From Chloranthus sessilifolius (Eukaryota > Streptophyta > Magnoliopsida > Chloranthales > Chloranthaceae): DNA of 64,000 nt. The stretch spans positions 18,873,810 through 18,937,809 of the forward strand of contig CM037593.1 of NCBI GenBank assembly GCA_021018995.1, read 5' to 3'. How positions within the stretch are numbered: the first letter of the stretch is position 1; the number at the start of each line of letters is the position of its first letter. Both the position numbers and the translations under genes were made by a program. Under the pieces are notes generated by a model that was not told where the DNA came from, did not search any database, and saw nothing but the letters and a program-made list of their open reading frames with translations. Shown here piece by piece: positions 55,516 to 64,000 of the stretch.

Positions 55516-58500
55516 TAAGCCTATTAACCCTGCCATCATTTTTGTTTTCTCTCAAATTCGTGTTTTCTTCTGAAACCGCCTCCCTCTCCCTCTCCTCTCT
55601 TCCAAACCCTAACTACTCTTATCGTAACCCATTAGAGATCATCGAATCGGAGCCCATTCAATTCTTCCTCTACCGGTCCTCAATCAACCAAAAAACTCCT
55701 TTGATTCATCAATTCAATTAGCCAAAAAACCCCAGCTACTCTTATTTCTGTTTTGTATATCAACCTCAAATGTATGAATTTGGCTTTTTCAACAACAACA
55801 TCACAAGAGAAATCACCAAAATCTGATGATCGTAGCAAGTTCTTTTCAGAATCGGAAGATCATAGCCTTTTCTCACCAGTATAAGAGATTATAGACCGAG
55901 ATCAAATGACGAGTTCGGAGTTCGTCGTTTCAAGCTTGATTTCTTCAATTGATACGTCTGGAATCACCTCAGCAGCTATAGATTCTGCCGAGAGGTTCCG
56001 ATCTAGATTTGGAACGGGTCAATTACCCAAAGTCGGTTCTTAGTTACTGCTATTGAGAACATTTTTTCTCCCAAAATGATGACCTTTTCCTCTCTAAAGA
56101 GCAGAGGACAGGGCCAAAATCTGATACCCTTCTCACTCTTCTCTCATGCAATCAGGTTTTCTTCGTCTTCTCTCATTGAAGCATATGTTCAAAATTTTAT
56201 GGCATATATTTTAAAGTCTTAATTAGTCGTTAGTTATTAATGTATTCAATTACAAAGCTATGATGTTTGATAAACTGATTAGTAGAAATATAAGTTTTCG
56301 TTTTTCTCTTAAATCATTTGTTAGTTATTAATCTAAGCGATTATGAAGTTGTCCCTCAGATGTTTGATAAAATTCTCACCATAAATATAGGTTCACTTTT
56401 TCTCTCTTAAATTAGTCGTTAGTTATTAATGTATGAGATTATTAAGTTGTACCTAAGATGTTTGATAAAATGCTTAAATGGGATGACTGTCTTAGACCGA
56501 TTAGTAAGTCGTTCCAGGTATGGGCTAGTTCCAAAAGCCTGATTAAAAATTGGCCCATTTAAGCCCGATTTGAACTCAACCCAACTCCATAAAATGAGTT
56601 ATTTTATATAAAAACTGCTCTAACTGAACCCGCTAAGTGGGAATGAGCTAGCTTCAAGAAGCCAGATTATAATCAACCTATTTAAGGCCTATCCCATAAG
56701 TATAAGAAATTAGTGAAGGAGAGATTGCCCGATCCCTTCACTCTACTCAAATTCTATATATACCAAACAAAATCACTCAATTTCTCTACAAAAAGTAGGT
56801 TGCAATGCCCGTCCTATTATAATTTAGCTGCTTAAGCCTACATGGTCAAATAAGCCAAATGTGGTTGCCCTTGTTAACTGCTCAAGCCTACATGGTGCAC
56901 ATAAACCTATAATTTTTCATATTCACCTATCATTGAAAGATTAAAGGCGTTTCCATTTGATTTACAATTTTCCATTTTCATTTCCATTTGAATTTTCTTT
57001 TCCATTTGAATTTTCTTTTGTTTTTTATTCTTTATTTCCATTTTATCTAGTGGCCCTATAAAATAAGAGGTTCGTAAATAAAACTTACTTTGCTAGGTTT
57101 TACGTAGTGTCTGCATAGAATAAGAAACCTCAATAGAAAACAATTAGAGCTTTTAGTCTTCTCTTTTATACATGCAAAGGCACAAAAATTTAGAGAGATT
57201 AGAATCATCATGGATTTGGAATTAATTTATGTCCTAACTATTGAGTCATATATGGATGGCTCAATCGAGGGTTCTGATCCTCCAATGTTGTCAGATTTAA
57301 CGTCTTTTTAGGATGTTGTTTTGTATAGTGTTGACTGTTGATCTTGTAGTTTATTGACATCTTTTTATCTATGTTACTAAGTATTTATCTATCACAGGAT
57401 TTGAATATAACTTTTGATAGACTGGTGCGTGTTGCAGTTCTGTGGTAAATCTCATGTTTACTACTTTCTGTCGTTGTCTCCTTGCATACCGTTATAGTTA
57501 TTCGCTTATTACGTTGCTGATAATTGTCGGATCATGGTGTGATTTATGAGATACAGTCCAGATATAAGGTTTGTCCAGACTTACTTTTATGCAAGCTATT
57601 ATATTATTATATATATCGAAAATACAATATTGTTGTGTCAGTGGATTGTGTTCTTTAAGATTTTTGAACATAGATAATGATAATTTTTGTTGGTTCATCA
57701 ATGTGCCTTTGATAGATTTGTAGGCAGAAACTTGCATTTCAATACTATAAAATTGGGATATGCTTAGTTGTATTTTTATATACTAAATTTAATCTTCAAG
57801 TGGATTCTCATCCACTAACCTGATCTTATAATGTTGAGGGGTGGGGTGTAAGACTGTATATTAAAATCGAAAATCGATGCTCCCAAACTTGACTGAAATT
57901 GACTAAAACCTGACACATAACCGAACCAGTTTGGGTCAGTTCGATTTTGGTTTTGGTGGCTGAAAGCCGAAAAATGGTTTGTTAGGGTGAGAAAACCGAT
58001 TGGAAAACAGAAAAATTAAAAAAACCTAAAATTTATCTTTAACAAAAAGAAACATGGAAAAATCCGAAAACAAAACCGAACTGACCAAAAGAAAAATCAG
58101 ATAGGTTCGATTTAGTTTTGGTTCAGGTGGGAGGGAAGTTCAGTTAATCGAAATTGAAACTTTTCAGTTCGAGTTCAGTTTTAGCTGAACCGACATTGAA
58201 CCCGAAATGTCAGTTTTGGTTCGGTTTGGCTCTCTTCCTTCAATCAATCTTTAATACTGGTTTCTAGGGACTGATTTCCTAAGGACTGATTTTAATACTG
58301 GTTTCTGTGACAATCTTGGGATTATTTTTCTTCCAATTTTGTTTGTCATAAATATTGTAAGTTGATGCCCCCTGTTTTATTGTTTTGCATTATGCGTGCT
58401 TTATTTTATAAAATATTGTAAAGTATTTACTATATACTATTGGATATTCAGGTCATTTCTTAAACTTTAGAATTCACTAAAACTTTTTGAGAAAATTATA

Positions 58501-59470
58501 ATTTGTTTGCCAAGGAAGCTTTGTTTAACTTGACCCATCACCTGATGAAAGAATAAAGTAGTCAGTTATCAAAGACCTTTTCTGGATCCTATATAGTTCA
58601 AATTAGTCTATTTTTTATTTTTTTATTCTACTTGCTTCCACCTTTACTTTAAAGTCAGAAACTTTAGGATATGTTTGGTACTGGAGGTAAGCTTCAGGAT
58701 TGAAGATGTTGTTCTGTATTGCCAGAAGGCTATTTCCACTTGCAAGGCCCGCCAGTATCGGCTCCTGGATGGGCCCAAGTGTGACCCATCGCTATTGGAG
58801 AAGGAAAAAGAGACTGAGACTCTTAGTGGACTCAATTGAACTAGAAAGGAAGGTTTGTTTAGCCCATCCGTTTTCTTTTTAGTTTTCCCTTTTTTGTTAT
58901 TAGCTTCTGATGACCATACCATGCCAAATAGATTGCATCCATTGATAAGATTCTATGAATGCTATTATAGTCTCACTCCTTGGATATGACATGTGATAAT
59001 ATTCTATGAATGCTTATTAGCTTAGAAGGCCAAATATAAAAGCAATCTCTTTGACTTCAACAGATATGACCTAGGAAGGCTTTGAGCAGCCTACTCGCTC
59101 ACCAAAGTTTGTGTGCATGTTATCAATCTAAAAATGTGGCGAGAGGTTCCAATCAGCAGATCTCAGAATAGAGAGCTCTCGTAGAATTGGGCTGGATTTA
59201 GACCCGGACTAAGGGAAAATTACAGAACTGAACTGAGAGCCCTTCTACTTATGCTTTTATGTAAATATATTTTACTTCGATTTGAATTTGTTTTATACAT
59301 GCATCTACATGCACAGATGCCAAAAAAGTAGCTTAAAGTTGTTGCTACTTGTTATAACCTGCTGTCGGTATGTGTGTAAAATACCACTGCCTAAAATAAT
59401 ATTTTTTAAGTTAAATTAGTCATCAGGAGCAAATCCATCGGGCCTCCTTTGCTCTCTTTAACTCCTACCA
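55516..59470. other. Intergenic, leader-like segment plus word block
   Basis: 55545-55900 looks like a plant 5' leader (CT-rich, AAACCCTAAC) with a 36-codon frame from an ATG at about 55769. It may be gene sequence carried by the CACTA-like element. 57870-58245 is a degenerate AACCGAA/TTCGGTT block. 58675-58935 has open frames on both strands and ends reminiscent of a MITE. No real gene was recognised. Confidence 0.4.
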
Positions 59471-59476
59471 AAATGC

Positions 59477-59504
59477 CTCTCTCTCTCTCTCTCTCTCTCT
59501 CTCT
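59477..59504 (+). repeat. (CT)n microsatellite in a leader-like region
   Basis: Fourteen CT units followed by CT-rich sequence with AAACCCTAGCC words up to about 59760. This is typical of a plant transcript leader. The gene it would belong to is unclear; the H+-pyrophosphatase exons begin 2.5 kb downstream. Confidence 0.6.
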
Positions 59505-59759
59505 ACCCTTCCTTTTCACTCTGAAACCCTAGCCTCCCTCTCCTCTTTCTCGGTCTCGACGAACCCTAGATTTTGCACGATTTCCTGCTTGTTTTGGCTG
59601 AAAATCGAAATTTGGGCGGTTCGTTTCATCAATGTATTGGAAATTTCTCTACTGAGCTACGAAATCTCTCTTCTAATTGCCTGAAATACAAGATCTCTCT
59701 TCTTCTTCCATCTCCCTCTTCGAAACCCTAGCCTCCATCTCCCTCTTGGAAACCCTAGC

Positions 59760-62022
59760 TAGAGATTTAAATTGCAGAATCTCAAAGGAATAAATGCCGT
59801 TGGATTTGGAGAGAAATCTCGTGATCTGATTATGTCTCTGTGTCACAATTGGGTCAAAGCTCTGTTTTGAACTTTAATGGTGGATCTAGAGCTTTACACT
59901 GCAGTTTTGTTTGAGAGATCCAAATCTATGAGTTCTGGAGGTATTGCTCTGTTTTTGGATTTGTTGTTAGATAATATTTTTGAGTTTTAGAAATAACTAT
60001 TTTTGTGAAGAAAACTTGTAAAAAAATAAAATTTAATATTGAGGCTTTTGCTTCTTCAAATAAATTAGGGTTTGAGGTCTTTTGTGTGTTAAAGCATTTT
60101 ACTTAATATTTCAGCGTTAATTTGTTTTTTATGTGTTAGAGAGGTTGGGCTTTGAAGTCACTACTTCTTTCTAGTATCATTTTTTATTCATCGATTATCG
60201 TTTTTTATTCATCTAAAATCTCAGATTGTATCATTTTTTTTCTAGTATTCATACTCTCTATTTATTCATCTATTCCTTTTTGCTTGAGAACCTGCCACTG
60301 CTAGCTCCGTCTACTTGCAACTAAGTGTTGAGTTTGTACATTTTGCTATTAGCCTACATATTCACAGCTAGATATTTGTCCCTACAGGAAAAATTCGGGG
60401 CTTCATTAAGTAATATAGGTTTTTAACTATTTTTTTGTATCTTTATAATCCTGTTTATAATTTTGAGGATATTATATATTTTCATTTGGTGATGGCTTTG
60501 AGCTCGCTCAAAAAGGCATCAAGTGATCCTAATTTGTATATCTTAGCATCTGAGAAACAGGCTATGCACAAAAACTTGGTTTTGTAGTGTCCCATGTCTA
60601 ACAATATTTTATTATGCCAGTATACTCCAACATGGATTTTTGCTTCACATGGGATCAGTCTAGCACTATGTTACTTAATTCGCTCCAGTACTCTGCGAAT
60701 GGGACCTGTTTTGTAGCGAATCAGTTCTCCGTTCAATTAGGTCAAATTCCTTGCAATCGGCGAATTGGTAATCTGATCTCTTTTTATTCATACAAAATTG
60801 TTTGTGAGAACCTTCTAGTATTAAAGCAAGTATTTCCGTCCATCATTGAGCAGCAGGTGTCTCCTTAGGTAACAATAATTCCTCATAGTCATCAATTACT
60901 ATACTGCCTCTTATTTTCTATAGATGGATAAAATGCAAACTGCTGTAGGTAAGCACTCAGTTGCTGTTATGTTCATGTTTAAAGACATAAATGATGGGCT
61001 TATTTGGGTGTTCATAGGGGCATATGGGTTGAATAATCTGAAGATAAGATATTGAACTTCACATTATATATAATCTGAATCTTATGATTTTGACAATCAT
61101 GAGCTGTATTGGCAGTTTTTTTCTTCCTATATTTTATTTGAGAACTTCTATAGTTTGTAATTTAGCTATTTAATTATTATACTTTTCCATTCAAGCCTAT
61201 ACTGAAACATTGGCAATTCGTTGTAAGGGATAGCCTTTTTGAGGCTAACATGACCCCATAGAAGTAATTTATAGATTCTAGGATTCTGAGGTTTCTCACT
61301 CATCATGTTTTTTGAGCTTTGATAGTGGTGTTGTTTCTGTATAAAAATGTATCTTTGTTCTTTGATTTGACTATACAATGCTTCTTGGTTTGTGGCCTAG
61401 AGTAATCACTATTAATTGTGTTATATTTATAGTTTTTATGCAAAATCTATTGGAAGTGAGGCAAAAAATTGTATTGAAATTAGTTCAAGATATGAATGGG
61501 AGCAAATACTAAAGACATCACCCTTATCTTATCAGATTCTGATGCACTTTGGGGCCTTCTGCTGTCATTAGAGTATTATCCCCCTTATTTGATGACATTT
61601 AGGTATCTCTTCAAAGTAATACACCTGTGATTCTGTTTTTACATTTTAAACTCTCTTTTTACTTGGATTTGTGTATCAATTAGATGACTTCTTTTACATT
61701 TCAAACTCTGTATTTCCTTGAATTCATTATTTTGTAGCACTAGTTATTGTATGTGAACCCACCTTTTGGCAGAATTGCTAAATTGATGGTCTGCATCCAT
61801 TTTCGGTCATACTACACATTTCTATGTTTTAGAGGCTTCTCATTTTCTTTGTTCTTCTCAATTTCTTAATGAGCTTAATTTTGGACTAATGATGTAAACT
61901 CTTGTCTAGTTCTTAATGAATTTGACAATATTGTCTGGTTCTTAACTTTATTTACTGTATTTAGCTATTATATTGATTTATCCTCCCTTTGAGCCAATAA
62001 TAATATTCATTTTTCTCCGCAG
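59760..62022. other. Region before the pyrophosphatase exons
   Basis: T-rich, intron-like DNA. The frame 60614-60868 (84 codons) matches nothing known. I searched by eye for upstream AVP2 exons (the DNVGDCA core and the N-terminal membrane part) and found none. Confidence 0.45.
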
Positions 62023-62210
62023 ATCCATCTGGGTTTATCCTGTTTCCTCTTGTCATACATTCTTTTGACTTGCTCATATCATTAGTCGAAATTCTATCAA
62101 TCAGGGGCACCCGTGAATCTGGGGTGAAGTTTCCTATAGAGGATCCGATGGCAATACGCCAAAAAGGCTATTCCCTAGCAATATTTTTGGTTGTTTTAAC
62201 TTTTGGCGCG
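62023..62210 (+). CDS. AVP2-like exon (62 codons, first visible)
   Basis: Acceptor TTCTCCGCAG, donor GTAATG. The first codon (Asp, before PSGFILFPL) is split, so an upstream exon ending in G must exist in a working gene. Confidence 0.9.
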
Positions 62211-63409
62211 GTAATGCTTCATCTTGACCAGGAAGCTATTGATTGATAACTTTCACAATTTAAAGATTTGACTTGCCTTGGTCTTACTTGAATTTGACAT
62301 CAGTCAGCTGTCAACTGAAGCAAGGTTGGAGCAGATTCAGTGAGAGCATAAACATATTCTGATTCACCTTGAATTGGTCGACTTACTTTAACTCGAGCAG
62401 AATTAAAGACCCGAACCAAACTTGACTCAAAATTTTAATGATTGTAGTAGAGAGGGATCTGAACTCGTGACCCATAAAGGCATCGCACCGCCTAAAGCAA
62501 CTAAGCTGTCAACTGCTTTGTGATGTTTGCTAATAATAATTTTAATATATAAGAAACACAAAAATAAAATAAATGTGATCACATTAATTAAGACAGTGTA
62601 ATATTATACCTTTCAAGGAATTAGTTTTACAATTATACTTCTTTATTTTTATTTAAATTTTAAAACTATTTAGTTTGGTTGAGTCAACATGTTCTTGACT
62701 AGGCCATGTCAAGTCCCCCAAGTCTAACTGGGAAAGGAATCATACGAGTACATGTCCAGATTTTCAAAATTTGATATTATTTTAATTATCGTTCATGGTT
62801 AATGATAATCTTTTTGTTATCTATTTTCTAATTATTTTTTTATTTTTATGAAGAGCATCTGATGTTCCCTGTTTCTTTTAGCTTAACTGCTCCATGGTTT
62901 ATTTTTTTCAATTGTGATATTAATATATAAATATATTTTTCTTTGGTGGATGTTTGGATTATTTATAACAGTCCACTCATTGGCTTCTCTATACTGAACA
63001 AACACCCTCTGCATGGTTGAACGTCGCCTTGTGCGGTTTGGTAGGAGTTATGACGGCGTATACTTTTGTTTGGATAACCACATATTACACTGATTACAAG
63101 TACGAGCCTGTGCGTACTTTGGCCCTTTCAAGCTCTACAGGTCATGGAACTAACATAATTTCGGGCATCAGTTTGGGTTTAGAAGCAACTGCTTTCCCTG
63201 TTCTCATAATAAGTGTATCTATAATCTCTGATTTTTGGCTGGGTCACACTTCTGGCCTAGATGATGATACTGGAAATCCAACTGGGGGCTTGTTTGGGAC
63301 AGCTGTTGCCACGATGGGGATGCTTAGCACTGCAGCTTATGTTCTTACTATGGATATGTTTGGCCCCATAGCCGACAATGCAGGTGGAATTGTTGAGATG
63401 AGTCAGCAG
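62023..63409 (+). CDS. Type II H+-pyrophosphatase (AVP2-like), two internal exons
   Basis: Vacuolar-type H+-pyrophosphatases use diphosphate hydrolysis to pump protons. The K-independent type II form is usually on Golgi membranes. Two exons, 62023-62210 and 62972-63409, join in frame (TFGA to STHWLLYTEQ) and code for about 208 residues from the middle of a roughly 800-residue protein. STGHGTN and GLGLE-like sequence and the HTSGL stretch mark type II rather than type I. Membrane segments are GFILFPLVIHSFDLL, GYSLAIFLVVLTFGA, the VALCGLVGVMTAYTF region and FPVLIISVSIIS. The acidic motif GPIADNAGGI is intact. Later exons would lie beyond the right edge; earlier exons are absent. It may be a 5'-truncated copy. 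Confidence 0.9.
62972..63409 (+). CDS. AVP2-like exon (146 codons, second visible)
   Basis: Acceptor ATAACAG, phase 0, ends EMSQQ before donor GTAATT. It contains the GNPTGGLFGTAVATMGMLS segment and GPIADNAGGI, which in this family helps bind Mg-diphosphate. Confidence 0.93.
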
Positions 63410-64000
63410 GTAATTTTCCTTTTCATTACTTTAAACTTTAAAGTATGGCCAAAATTTAGGCGTGAAAGAAAGAAAATTCAGTTGCACTTCCGTGTGATAT
63501 TTTACATGTAGAAATCATAGTGTACTTCACCTGTAATATGGTCTTAAGGTGAATCCAAGTTATTTCTTCCCAGCTATATAAATCCCTGTGGATTTGGAAA
63601 ATGGTTATATACTTATTGATAGAGAATTGCAATTGATCCAATCCATGGTAATTTGGTTTGACCTTGGGCAATTAGACTTTTTGTCTCGACAAGCAAGTAT
63701 CAATTAGTGCGCCCTTTCTGTGTGGTTTGTAGGACTTGAAAACCTTTTCTGACTAGAAAAATTACTGTTTGGGTTGGCATTTGTTTGTCCATGCAAACCA
63801 GATGTGTGACGCAAAATCACCAAACTTGTTTGACAAATAATTCTCCCAATGTTTGGCTAACGATCACCATTTTTACTGCATTCTTGCATGGCTATGGACG
63901 ATCAAATTTTTTTATTACGATTAATTTATGTTTAAGGTCAATTACCGGACCATGTATGACTCTTAGTTATAAGCATCCATATAATAGAATCATTTCGTTC
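63410..64000 (+). other. AVP2-like intron, continues past window
   Basis: T-rich intron sequence. The next exon of the family was not seen before the window ends. Confidence 0.6.

Noticed and set aside
57097-57108. TTTTACGTAGTG as an alternative CACTA right end
   Set aside because: Mismatch after CACTAC and no inverted subterminal words nearby.
60578-60587. TTTTGTAGTG as the certain right end of the CACTA-like element
   Set aside because: Only 10 bp match, no 3-bp duplication (GAT versus TCC), and no clear subterminal repeats next to it. Kept only as a possibility.

Overview
This is nuclear DNA from a flowering plant. It carries two spliced plant genes, telomere-like and E2F promoter words, plant-type L1 and RTE LINEs, a chromodomain-bearing Ty3/gypsy element, solo LTRs, and Tourist-like and hAT-like MITEs. 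The species cannot be named from the sequence.

The dominant gene is SMC3, a core subunit of the cohesin ring, on the minus strand. Its ATG is at 46128. Sixteen coding exons can be joined exactly, all in frame with valid splice sites, down to 12820. They encode 616 residues: the N-terminal ATPase half with Walker A, the two acetylated lysines K105/K106, the outgoing coiled coil, and the first part of the hinge. The C-terminal half is not visible, so the next intron probably runs off the left edge of the window. The introns are very large because of transposons: 5.3 kb (intron 2), 2.8 kb (intron 9), 5.8 kb (intron 12), 15.6 kb (intron 14) and more than 12.8 kb (intron 16).

Layout. 1-1349: decayed hAT transposase. 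3326-10198: a complete but dead Ty3/gypsy chromovirus with 1.06-kb LTRs and a 5-bp target duplication. 11509-12171: a 5'-truncated L1 with a perfect 16-bp target duplication. 12820-46128: SMC3. Intron 14 holds a minus-strand L1 (LINE-A) split twice, once by a plus-strand L1 of the same kind (LINE-B, 16829-23428) and once by a 2.04-kb solo LTR (26043-28081). Both events have recognisable target duplications. Introns 12, 5 and 2 hold further LTR, LINE, RTE and MITE remains. 46129-46400: SMC3 5' leader and promoter, with an E2F site and two telo-boxes. 47791-52211: eight tandem 529-565-bp units, each containing a Tourist-like MITE. 52.2-62 kb: intergenic, with a copia solo LTR, a hAT MITE, a CACTA-like end and microsatellites. 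62023-63409: two exons of a type II (AVP2-like) H+-pyrophosphatase on the plus strand, leaving the window on the right. Its upstream exons are not found.

The two genes point away from each other and have no evident functional link. The most unusual features are the inverted LINE pair inside an SMC3 intron, the MITE-derived satellite with hairpin-centred deletions next to the SMC3 promoter, a RanBP2-like zinc finger at the start of a LINE ORF1, and arrays of short perfect palindromes in three different LTR families. All comparisons were made by eye and no database was searched.
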